Origin: an uncultured Lachnospiraceae bacterium | Lineage (GTDB): Bacteria; Bacillota; Clostridia; Lachnospirales; Lachnospiraceae | Direction: 5' to 3' | Length of the DNA stretch: 39,633 nt | Assembly (NCBI GenBank): GCA_947385425.1 | Contig: CANDKY010000029.1 | Location: 1 to 39,633 of the forward strand | Part shown: positions 1-6,041 of the stretch, piece after piece | How positions within the stretch are numbered: the first letter of the stretch is position 1 | How the letters are laid out: each line of letters begins with the position of its first letter | The notes under the pieces: generated by a model | Told to the model about the DNA's origin: nothing | The model's database searches: none | The model's input: only the letters and a program-made list of their open reading frames with translations | Translations under genes and position numbers: made by a program

Positions 1-36
1 GCAGCTTGCAAAGAGGAAGAAGAAATAGACTGGTAG
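1..36 (+). CDS. rnfC: C-terminal end of probable RnfC (partial)
   Basis: Frame 1 is open from the window edge and ends at TAG 34-36, giving the tail AACKEEEEIDW. Only eleven residues are visible, so identity rests on position: in Clostridia the order is rnfC-D-G-E-A-B, and a charged, Ala/Lys/Glu-rich tail is usual for RnfC. RnfC is the NADH-binding, Fe-S and FMN-carrying peripheral subunit of the ferredoxin:NAD+ oxidoreductase. The protein itself cannot be judged from this fragment. Confidence 0.45.
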   Translation, partial: AACKEEEEIDW

Positions 37-174
37 GACAGATGCGGGACTGGAACAAACAGCATCCGTCCGGAGAATGCCCGGAAGGATTTACGGACGT
101 GTCTGCGGCCGGAAATTCTTCCCAGGAGAGGGGCATTCTCCGGACAGATGCGGGACTGGAATGGAGGAAAAACA
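36..174 (+). repeat. rnfC-rnfD junction with a 20-bp direct repeat and a 15-bp inverted repeat
   Basis: The 20-mer GGACAGATGCGGGACTGGAA occurs at 36-55 and again at 142-161. A perfect inverted repeat, GTCCGGAGAATGCCC at 68-82 and GGGCATTCTCCGGAC at 131-145, encloses a 48-nt loop. The second arm ends 17 nt before the rnfD ribosome binding site, so a transcript could form a large stem-loop just ahead of rnfD. No T-run follows, so it does not look like a terminator. Function is unknown; mRNA stability or differential expression of rnfC versus rnfD are possible roles. Confidence 0.7.
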
Positions 175-1110
175 GTGAGTGATTTGAAGAAGGTGTCCTC
201 CAATCCTCATGTGAGATCCAAAGTGACGACAAGCAGTATTATGCTGGCGGTGGTGGCAGCGCTGCTCCCGGCAGCGGGCTTTGGTATTTACAATTTTGGG
301 TTGGATGCACTGATATTGATTGTAGTGACAGTAGCAACTACGGTGATTACGGAGTATACATATGAGAAACTGATGGGCAAAAATGTGACGGTAGGCGATT
401 ATTCGGCGGTAGTGACCGGCCTTTTGCTGGCGCTGAATCTGCCTTCCAGCGCACCATGGTGGATTGGGGTGGTTGGCGGAGTGTTTGCCATCCTGGTGGT
501 GAAGATGCTGTTCGGCGGCCTGGGACAGAATTTTATGAACCCGGCCCTGGCGGCAAGATGCTTCCTGCTGATTTCCTTTACGTCCATTATGACAAACTTT
601 GAATGCGATACTTATACAGGAGCAACGCCTCTGGCAATGCTCAAAAGCGGGGAAAATGTGAATATACTGGATATGGTGATCGGGAGGACGGCGGGGACGA
701 TCGGTGAAACTTCTATGGTCGCCATTGTAATAGGCGCATGTTTTCTTGTCCTGCTGGGCGTGATAGATCTGCGGATTTCAGGCACCTATATCCTGACCTT
801 TGTTGTTTTTCTCTGTCTGTTTGGCGGGCATGGGATGGATACTGCATATATCAGCGCGCATCTGGCAGGCGGCGGGCTGATGCTGGGTGCATTTTTCATG
901 GCGACGGATTATGTGACACGGCCCATCACGAAGGTGGGGCAGTATGTGTATGGCATTCTGCTGGGATGCCTGACCGGGATCTTCCGGCTGTTCGGGCCGT
1001 CCGCAGAGGGTGTTTCTTATGCGATTATTATCGGCAACCTGCTTGTCCCGCTGATTGAGAAGGCTACCCTTCCGAAAGCATTCGGTACTAAAGGAGGGAG
1101 ACGTGCATGA
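175..1110 (+). CDS. rnfD: RnfD, FMN-binding membrane subunit of the Rnf complex
   Basis: Integral membrane subunit of the Rnf complex, which couples reduced-ferredoxin oxidation to NAD+ reduction and ion export. The 311-residue product has about nine to ten hydrophobic helices and the family motif TGATPL; Thr151 is the residue expected to carry covalently bound FMN (ApbE-type acceptor, D-x-x-T-G-A-T). The start is taken as GTG 175 because GGAGG lies at 163-167, seven bases upstream. An in-frame ATG at 148 lies inside a repeat arm and has no good binding site. The stop overlaps the rnfG start as ATGA, pointing to translational coupling. Length and order match Clostridial Rnf operons. Confidence 0.95.
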   Translation: MSDLKKVSSNPHVRSKVTTSSIMLAVVAALLPAAGFGIYNFGLDALILIVVTVATTVITEYTYEKLMGKNVTVGDYSAVVTGLLLALNLPSSAPWWIGVVGGVFAILVVKMLFGGLGQNFMNPALAARCFLLISFTSIMTNFECDTYTGATPLAMLKSGENVNILDMVIGRTAGTIGETSMVAIVIGACFLVLLGVIDLRISGTYILTFVVFLCLFGGHGMDTAYISAHLAGGGLMLGAFFMATDYVTRPITKVGQYVYGILLGCLTGIFRLFGPSAEGVSYAIIIGNLLVPLIEKATLPKAFGTKGGRRA

Positions 1111-1769
1111 ATAACGATATAAAAAATATGGTAAGGGATGCCTGTATTTTATTTGCCATTACTTTGATTGCAGGATTGGTCCTGGGTGTGGTATACCAGG
1201 TGACGAAAGATCCGATTGCGGCGCAGCAGGAGAAGGCGAAGCAGGAGGCATGTATGGAAGTTTTTGCAGATGCGGCAAGCTTTGAGCCGGTAGCGGTGCC
1301 GGAGGCCGGGGAGGAAGCTGCCGGGGGACAGGAATATAATACGCCTTTGGATGCATCCTGGGAGGAGCAGGGGTTTGCCGGTGTGGATATCGGTGAGACG
1401 CTGACAGCGCTGGATGCCGGAGGGAATATATTGGGTTATGTCCTGACTGTGGTTGCCCATGAAGGGTATGGCGGAGATATTGAGTTTATGATGGGGATAA
1501 GGGACGACGGCACGCTGAACGGAATATCCCTGCTGTCCATATCGGAAACGGCCGGTTTGGGCATGCGGGCCGAGGAAGTGCTCAAGCCCCAGTTTGCAGG
1601 GAAACAAGCGGAAAGTTTTTCTTATGTGAAGGGTAATGCAGCGGCGGAAGATCAGATAGACGCCATCAGCGGCGCGACGATTACGACCAGGGCGGTGACG
1701 GACGGCGTCAATGCCGGGCTGTATTATTTCCGCACAATATTGAAAGGAGGGGAAGGCTATGGCGAATAA
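1107..1769 (+). CDS. rnfG: RnfG, flavin-carrying subunit of the Rnf complex
   Basis: A 220-residue protein with one N-terminal membrane helix (about residues 11-31) and a soluble FMN_bind domain. The flavinylation motif DAISGATITT lies near residues 185-194, with Thr191 as the expected phosphoester-linked FMN acceptor, loaded by ApbE in characterised systems. In NqrC/RnfG proteins the soluble domain sits on the outer face and moves electrons between membrane flavins. A GGAGGG binding site precedes ATG 1107. It overlaps rnfD by 4 bp and rnfE by 11 bp. A Glu/Ala-rich segment at residues 57-76 looks like a flexible linker. Confidence 0.95.
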   Translation: MNNDIKNMVRDACILFAITLIAGLVLGVVYQVTKDPIAAQQEKAKQEACMEVFADAASFEPVAVPEAGEEAAGGQEYNTPLDASWEEQGFAGVDIGETLTALDAGGNILGYVLTVVAHEGYGGDIEFMMGIRDDGTLNGISLLSISETAGLGMRAEEVLKPQFAGKQAESFSYVKGNAAAEDQIDAISGATITTRAVTDGVNAGLYYFRTILKGGEGYGE

Positions 1770-2547
1770 CAGCGGAAGCGGTTACAAAAGCAGCAGCGCC
1801 GCAGAGCGTCTGTATAACGGTCTGGTGAAGGAAAATCCTACTTTTGTGCTGATGCTGGGGATGTGCCCTACGCTGGCCGTGACTACTTCGGCTATGAACG
1901 GGCTGGGCATGGGGCTGACAACGATGGTGGTGCTGGCCCTCAGCAACATGATTATTTCACTGCTGCGGAATATCATTCCCGATAAGGTCAGGATCCCGGC
2001 ATTTATCGTTGTCATTGCTTCTTTCGTGACAATGGTAGAACTGCTGTTGGAAGGATTCCTGCCGGCGCTTTATGATGCTTTGGGATTGTATATCCCGCTG
2101 ATCGTGGTAAACTGTATTATTTTGGGCAGGGCGGAGTCCTATGCTTCGAAGAACCCGGTGATACCTTCGCTGTTTGACGGGATCGGCATGGGGTTAGGGT
2201 TTTCCTTTGCACTGACCTGTATCGGCGCGGTGCGTGAACTGATCGGGGCAGGGGAAATCTTTGGTCTGCATATTATGCCGGATTCTTATGTCCCCTGTGC
2301 CATTTTCATTATGGCGCCAGGCGCGTTTTTCGTGCTGGCGGGCCTTACGGCGATCCAAAACAAGATCCGTATCAACGGGGAAAGGAAAGGCAAGGATATG
2401 TCGAAAATACAGTCCGGATGCAGTGAGGATTGTATGAACTGTGCGGATAAGGGATGCAGCCGCAGGTTCTACGGTGCGTCCGGCGGGGCGGAGGACATAT
2501 CCGGAGAGCCGGAAACGGAAGCAAAGCGTGGAAAGGAGCGTGGATAG
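1759..2547 (+). CDS. rnfE: RnfE, membrane subunit of the Rnf complex, with Cys-rich tail
   Basis: Polytopic RnfE/NqrD-type subunit (262 residues) that with RnfA forms the membrane core, where a buried Fe-S centre and inverted-topology helices have been described for this family. The conserved start NPTFVLMLGMCPTLAV and the internal PLIVVNC motif are present. The core ends near residue 210. The remaining 50 residues form a hydrophilic tail with four cysteines in C-x3-C-x2-C-x4-C spacing (CSEDCMNCADKGC) followed by a Gly/Glu-rich end. The ATG overlaps the end of rnfG and is preceded by GGAGGGG. The tail is discussed in the findings. Confidence 0.95.
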   Translation: MANNSGSGYKSSSAAERLYNGLVKENPTFVLMLGMCPTLAVTTSAMNGLGMGLTTMVVLALSNMIISLLRNIIPDKVRIPAFIVVIASFVTMVELLLEGFLPALYDALGLYIPLIVVNCIILGRAESYASKNPVIPSLFDGIGMGLGFSFALTCIGAVRELIGAGEIFGLHIMPDSYVPCAIFIMAPGAFFVLAGLTAIQNKIRINGERKGKDMSKIQSGCSEDCMNCADKGCSRRFYGASGGAEDISGEPETEAKRGKERG

Positions 2548-2548
2548 G

Positions 2549-3127
2549 ATGGTTAAGGAGTTGCTTATTATATTAATCAGTTCATCGCTGGTGAATAATG
2601 TGGTATTAAGCCAGTTCCTGGGGCTGTGCCCTTTCCTTGGGGTTTCAAAGAAGACGAACACGGCGGCAGGGATGGGGGTAGCGGTTATCTTTGTCATTAC
2701 TCTTGCTTCCGCGGTAGCAGGGGTTATTTACAGGTTTGTCCTGGAGAAGCTTGGTATTACTTATCTGCAGACTATCGTGTTTATTTTGGTGATTGCGGCG
2801 CTGGTACAGTTTGTGGAAATGTTTTTAAAGAAGTTTATGCCGTCGCTGTACCAGGCATTGGGCGTGTACCTGCCTTTGATTACAACGAACTGTGCTGTGC
2901 TTGGGATTGCGCTGACGAATGTCCAGAAGAAATACGGCATCCTTACTGGCATTGTCAACGGGTTTGCAACGGCGGTCGGTTTTACTGTTTCCATCGTTAT
3001 TCTGGCAGGTATACGGGAAAAGATGGAGTATAACGACATACCGGAGTCTTTCAGGGGGATGCCTATCGTGCTGGTGACAGCGGGGCTGATGGCGATTGCC
3101 TTTTGCGGGTTTTCCGGGTTGCTGTAG
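2549..3127 (+). CDS. rnfA: RnfA, membrane subunit of the Rnf complex
   Basis: RnfA/NqrE-type subunit, 192 residues, the partner of RnfE. Hallmarks seen are NNVVLSQFLGLCPFLG near the N-terminus and PLITTNCAVLG in the middle, each with the conserved Cys expected to ligand the intramembrane Fe-S cluster. The frame is open further upstream, but ATG 2549 is chosen because AAAGGAG lies at 2532-2538 and it gives the standard family length. It begins immediately after the rnfE stop (1-bp gap). Unlike most Rnf operons the next gene does not follow directly: a 229-bp gap separates it from rnfB. Confidence 0.95.
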   Translation: MVKELLIILISSSLVNNVVLSQFLGLCPFLGVSKKTNTAAGMGVAVIFVITLASAVAGVIYRFVLEKLGITYLQTIVFILVIAALVQFVEMFLKKFMPSLYQALGVYLPLITTNCAVLGIALTNVQKKYGILTGIVNGFATAVGFTVSIVILAGIREKMEYNDIPESFRGMPIVLVTAGLMAIAFCGFSGLL

Positions 3128-3136
3128 GCGGCGGTG

Positions 3137-3307
3137 ATGGATGGCGGACGGGAAGGTACGTCTGCCCGTATGGGTATTCCGCAGTGGTATAAGGAAGGAT
3201 ACCGTCAGCGGCGCAGTGTGAAGGAAAGATACCGTCAGTGGTGCAGTGTGAAGGAAAGATACCGTCAGCGGCATGGTGTATTGGTGAAGACTGTAATGCT
3301 GCGGTAG
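3137..3307 (+). CDS. Possible small ORF made of decapeptide repeats (56 aa)
   Basis: ATG 3137 opens a 56-codon frame ending at TAG 3305-3307. Its middle is three copies of a ten-residue unit of the type KERYRQWCSV, encoded by the 30-bp tandem repeats. The peptide is basic and has no recognisable domain. The upstream sequence is G-rich but lacks a clear GGAGG, so translation is doubtful. The frame may be open only because the repeat unit is a multiple of three with no stop. It sits between rnfA and rnfB on the same strand. Confidence 0.2.
   Translation: MDGGREGTSARMGIPQWYKEGYRQRRSVKERYRQWCSVKERYRQRHGVLVKTVMLR
3191..3280 (+). repeat. Three 30-bp tandem repeats between rnfA and rnfB
   Basis: Units lie at 3191-3220, 3221-3250 and 3251-3280. 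Each begins AAGGAARGATACCGTCAG; units 1 and 2 end GCAGTGTG and unit 3 is diverged at its end. A further partial match (CGCAGTGGTAT) precedes unit 1. The rest of 3128-3356 holds nothing else recognisable except the rnfB ribosome binding site. Confidence 0.9.
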
Positions 3308-3356
3308 TGCGCCGGAAAAGGATATGGAATAGGAATAAAAACAGGAGGTGGATGGG

Positions 3357-4154
3357 ATGAGTGTGGCAGGAGTAGTGACGGCCACCGCCATTGTAGGGGG
3401 CGTAGGGCTTTTCATAGGGTTATTTCTGGGCCTTGCCGCCATTAAATTCAAGGTGGATGTGGATGAGAGGGAGGAAGCGGTGCTGAATGCGCTGCCCGGC
3501 AATAATTGCGGCGGCTGCGGCTATCCGGGCTGTTCGGGGCTGGCGGCGGCAATAGCAAAAGGGGAGGCACCGGTTAATGCCTGTCCGGTGGGCGGCGAGC
3601 CTGTCGGCAAGGTGATTGCCGGGATTATGGGCGTAGAAGCCGGGGAGACCGTGCGGAAAGTGGCCTTCGTGAAATGCCAGGGCAGCTGTGAAAAGACCAG
3701 GGCGGATTACGAGTATCATGGGATAGAGGACTGCCGTATGTTGGGTTTCGTGCCGAACGGCGGGCCGAAATCTTGTAATTACGGCTGCCTGGGATTCGGG
3801 AGCTGTGTAACGGTATGCCCTTTTGACGCGATCCATGTGGTGGACGGGGTCGCGGTGGTGGATAAGGAGGCATGTAAAGCCTGCGGGAAATGTGTGGAGG
3901 TTTGTCCGAAGCATCTGATAGAGCTGATACCTTATGATGCAAAGTATGCGGTGGCATGCAGTTCTAAGGATAAAGGGCCTGTAGTGATGAAAGACTGCAC
4001 GGCAGGCTGTATCGGGTGCCAGCTTTGCAAGAAGAACTGTCCGGCCGGGGCAGTGGAAGTGTCCGAGTTTCTGGCTGTGATTGACCAGGAGAAGTGCAGC
4101 GGGTGCGGGGCCTGCGTGGAGAAATGCCCGAAGAAAGCGATTGTAAAACATTAA
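3357..4154 (+). CDS. rnfB: RnfB, multi-cluster ferredoxin subunit of the Rnf complex
   Basis: Electron-entry subunit that takes electrons from ferredoxin. The 265-residue protein has an N-terminal membrane anchor (about residues 5-28), a four-cysteine Fe-S domain starting NNCGGCGYPGC, then a region with CQGSCEKTRADYEYHG and several C-x2-C-x2-C-x3-C ferredoxin motifs (GSCVTVCPF, CKACGKCVEVCP, CIGCQLCKKNCP, CSGCGACVEKCP), consistent with multiple [4Fe-4S] clusters. ATG 3357 is chosen because AGGAGG lies at 3343-3348, eight bases upstream; a GTG at 3348 overlaps that site. It closes the operon; its TAA lies at the edge of a 227-bp palindromic element. Confidence 0.96.
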   Translation: MSVAGVVTATAIVGGVGLFIGLFLGLAAIKFKVDVDEREEAVLNALPGNNCGGCGYPGCSGLAAAIAKGEAPVNACPVGGEPVGKVIAGIMGVEAGETVRKVAFVKCQGSCEKTRADYEYHGIEDCRMLGFVPNGGPKSCNYGCLGFGSCVTVCPFDAIHVVDGVAVVDKEACKACGKCVEVCPKHLIELIPYDAKYAVACSSKDKGPVVMKDCTAGCIGCQLCKKNCPAGAVEVSEFLAVIDQEKCSGCGACVEKCPKKAIVKH

Positions 4155-4380
4155 GGAACTGTATGTAAATAACCTGTGACAGTTGCGCTGGATTTTTCTT
4201 CGGGAATGCAAAATTACTGCGTAAATACCTAAAATCGGTCGCATAGTGGGCTTTGCCCTAAGGGGGTATCAGAATGGTGGATTCCTTAGGACTATGCAAC
4301 TGATTTTGGGCAGTTACGTAGTAACTTGCTATCGGAGAAAAAGGCCGGCAAATGGCATAGGTTATTTACATACAGTTCCT
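4154..4380. repeat. 227-bp imperfect palindrome with perfect 22-bp terminal inverted repeats (MITE-like)
   Basis: A 22-bp arm at 4154-4175 (starting AGGAACTGTATG) is matched exactly, inverted, at 4359-4380. The interior also folds on itself: the segments around 4176-4240 and 4290-4358 pair imperfectly (for example GTCGCATAGT against ACTATGCAAC), with central hairpins GGGCTTTGCCC and CCTAAG...CTTAGG. The element starts at the last base of the rnfB stop codon. No ORF is carried. It shares the 15-mer AATGCAAAATTACTG (4205-4219) with the reverse strand of 20486-20500. It may also act as a convergent terminator between rnfB and the minus-strand regulator. Confidence 0.8.
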
Positions 4381-4416
4381 GACAGGTTCCGATAAAAGAA
4401 GCGATTCCGTGCCGGT

Positions 4417-5148
4417 TTACTGCTTCATCTTGCAAAGCACATACCCGACTTTCACCCATTTCTCCATTTCCAGCGGGTTGCTGTTGTTTACATAAAAAGG
4501 TTTGCCGAAGCCGTTGATCGGTTCTAACAGGCAGGGTTCGGCCTGGTGGAATTTCCGGATGTAGACGCGTCCGTCGTCCTTGTTGATAAAAACCCCTGTG
4601 TCGCCGTCCCGGATGGGATTCTGGGAGATCAGGATGATGTCGCCTTTGTTATAGACCGGATGCAGGTGGCTGGATGTGATTTTGATGCCGAAATGCAGGT
4701 CTTCGCCGAACCGCTTGCGGTAAAGGGCGGCGTTCACTTTGGTGACATTGCCGGAATCATAGATCATACCGTCCTGCATGTTTCCGGTGAGGGTAATGAC
4801 GGAAATATATTCATCGGGGGTATTCTGATGGGTCAGAAAGTCGTATTCGATATTTATGATTGCGGAAATAAACTTAAGCTGGCTTTCGGTGAGGCATTTC
4901 ATCTTTGTCAGTGTATCCGATTCGTAGATGGAGTAGCCGATCAATTCAAAAAGCCATTTGCCGCAGATGCCGTACATGAGGTATGCGGCATAGGCATCGA
5001 TTTTCGTGGTTTCCCCGGAAATCATTTTTTTGTAGCCGGAGAGAGACATTTCGAGTTTTTTAGCCATTTCTGCCTGTGTCAGGCCGAGCCGGACACGTTC
5101 TTTTTCAACATTCAGGGAAAAATTTTTTGCTAATTCCTGTTTTGTCAT
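4417..5148 (-). CDS. XRE-type repressor with degenerate S24/LexA-like C-terminal domain
   Basis: A 243-residue DNA-binding protein. Residues about 13-50 form a helix-turn-helix (RLGLTQAEMAKKLEMSLSGY). Residues about 150-240 resemble the S24 peptidase/LexA fold (KGDIILISQNPIRDGDTGVF). Where LexA has G-x-S-M-x-P the sequence reads SSHLHP, so the nucleophile position appears to be His161; the Lys position appears as Arg198. By motif it therefore looks unable to self-cleave. Start ATG 5148 (minus) is chosen for its AGGGAGG site eight bases upstream, over GTG 5157. Ten-bp direct repeats and a CCGCA-TGCGG palindrome upstream are likely operators. Target genes are not evident; autoregulation is likely. 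Confidence 0.8.
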   Translation of the reverse strand: MTKQELAKNFSLNVEKERVRLGLTQAEMAKKLEMSLSGYKKMISGETTKIDAYAAYLMYGICGKWLFELIGYSIYESDTLTKMKCLTESQLKFISAIINIEYDFLTHQNTPDEYISVITLTGNMQDGMIYDSGNVTKVNAALYRKRFGEDLHFGIKITSSHLHPVYNKGDIILISQNPIRDGDTGVFINKDDGRVYIRKFHQAEPCLLEPINGFGKPFYVNNSNPLEMEKWVKVGYVLCKMKQ

Positions 5149-5163
5149 ATTGTTCACCTCCCT

Positions 5164-5183
5164 GGTTACTTTCGGGTACTTTT
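5164..5183 (-). promoter_or_regulatory. Two 10-bp direct repeats upstream of the XRE gene, candidate operator
   Basis: On the plus strand GGTTACTTTC (5164-5173) is followed at once by GGGTACTTTT (5174-5183). They sit directly upstream of the ribosome binding site of the XRE gene, one helical turn apart, as expected for side-by-side repressor binding. Confidence 0.4.
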
Positions 5184-5220
5184 CTTATGTTTTCCCTTTC
5201 GTTTTTGGGTGATATTTGTA

Positions 5221-5233
5221 CCGCAAAGTGCGG
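5221..5233. promoter_or_regulatory. 13-bp palindrome CCGCAAAGTGCGG, candidate operator
   Basis: CCGCA-AAG-TGCGG has perfect dyad symmetry and stands out as GC-rich in AT-rich surroundings between the XRE gene and the 5.3-6.0 kb region. A wider inverted repeat, TATGTTTTC (5186-5194) and GAAAACATA (5264-5272), brackets it. This would suit a dimeric XRE or S24-type repressor. The binding protein is inferred from proximity only. Confidence 0.35.
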
Positions 5234-5337
5234 CGGGAATATCGTATACTTAATTTGATAAGAGAAAACATATAGAAAGGAAAGTGATAACATAAATAGT
5301 GAATAATAAGAATATTATAGAATAAACCACATTATTT

Positions 5338-5366
5338 TTCAACAATTTTCTGCTGATTTATATAAT
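5338..5366 (+). promoter_or_regulatory. Candidate sigma-A promoter TTCAAC-N17-TATAAT
   Basis: TTCAAC at 5338-5343 and TATAAT at 5361-5366 are 17 bp apart. Nothing obviously protein-coding follows for 400 bp, so the transcript could be a leader or small RNA. Hairpins downstream include an AGTTAAG/CTTAACT stem with flanking CAGGA/TCCTG near 5447-5492. Confidence 0.4.
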
Positions 5367-5539
5367 AGAATCCTGTTGGGTTCAAACGTATAAAATAGCG
5401 GTTTTGCGAAGCAGGATTATGATAATAAAAATAGGCGTTTCCTCGGTCAGGAAGGGGAAGTTAAGTTATGAAGTACAGTTCTTAACTATCCTGGCTGATT
5501 AGGTTGTTGTGATGAATGTTAACGTTGGAAATATAAACG

Positions 5540-5568
5540 TTGACAATGGTATGCGGAATATGTAGTAT
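5540..5568 (+). promoter_or_regulatory. Candidate promoter TTGACA-N17-TAGTAT
   Basis: TTGACA at 5540-5545 is a perfect -35 and TAGTAT at 5563-5568 a fair -10, 17 bp apart. The direct repeat AACGTTG (5521-5527 and 5536-5542) overlaps the -35 side. It faces the hybrid kinase at 6042 and would give a leader of about 470 nt holding the hairpins listed below. Confidence 0.4.
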
Positions 5569-5779
5569 GCCGCAGAACGGACTGTCCGCGGTATGTGTGC
5601 TGTTTGTCAGAAACATCTGAGGGGATGTATTTTTAAATAACGGAAGCAGTAAAATAGCCTGCGGGCCGGCAGGCTGTGGTTATGGCAAAAGCGTTTGGAA
5701 TGTCGGGGGATAAGGCGGTCTGCGTCATTACATATTTATATAAAAGAGGTTATATGAGGAGAGAAGGAAGTGTGCAGCT
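5569..5779 (+). other. Structured leader region without a recognised gene
   Basis: Contains a GCCGC/GCGGT-stemmed hairpin near 5567-5602 and a perfect 7-bp stem AGCCTGC/GCAGGCT at 5657-5676 with a 6-nt loop. No riboswitch consensus that I know was recognised. The sequence ends in the ribosome-binding-like GGAGAGAAGGAAG at about 5758-5770. Confidence 0.35.
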
Positions 5780-5821
5780 ATGGCATTAGGGGTGATGTAT
5801 GGCTGGATGCTTCCTTTTTTT
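5764..5821 (+). terminator. Candidate terminator/attenuator upstream of the hybrid kinase
   Basis: AAGGAAG (5764-5770) can pair with CTTCCTT (from 5810), enclosing an inner CAGCTAT/ATGGCTG stem, and the right arm runs into seven Ts ending at 5821. It lies 220 bp ahead of the kinase start, downstream of two candidate promoters. It overlaps a possible small ORF, so the two readings compete. Confidence 0.4.
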
Positions 5822-5950
5822 ACATCCGTTTTGCATTGTTATGAATGGCGGTTTCGCGGAACAGAAGATTTAGGGTTCCATGGGAAACGGCTGTGGTATG
5901 TGCAGGGGTATTTCTGTTGCTGCATCTTTCTTTTTCTGTTATTATGGTAA
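5780..5950 (+). CDS. Possible small membrane peptide (56 aa)
   Basis: ATG 5780 follows GAAGGAAG by about nine bases and opens 56 codons ending at TAA 5948-5950. The peptide ends in a hydrophobic Cys/Leu/Phe-rich stretch (YFCCCIFLFLLLW), which could be a C-terminal membrane helix. No family is recognised. It overlaps the candidate attenuator hairpin, which would encode part of its N-terminus. It could be a leader peptide for the hybrid kinase gene 91 bp downstream, or chance. Confidence 0.3.
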   Translation: MALGVMYGWMLPFFTSVLHCYEWRFRGTEDLGFHGKRLWYVQGYFCCCIFLFLLLW

Positions 5951-6041
5951 TGGAAACGGATGGATAAGCCTGCCGGTATATGACAGCGGAAAGAACAACG
6001 GGTAAGGCGTGCGGGCGGAACCCGTATCAGAGAGGGCAAAG

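Noticed and set aside
3191-3280. CRISPR array
   Set aside because: The 30-bp units are head-to-tail with no spacers and there are no cas genes in the window.
5105-5293. 62-codon minus-strand ORF over the XRE gene start
   Set aside because: Overlaps the XRE gene in another frame and covers its operator-like sites; no domain.
5419-5502. 27-codon ORF in the 5.3-6.0 kb region (and a 17-codon one near 5512)
   Set aside because: Too short to judge; the first coincides with a hairpin. Could be leader peptides but nothing supports translation.
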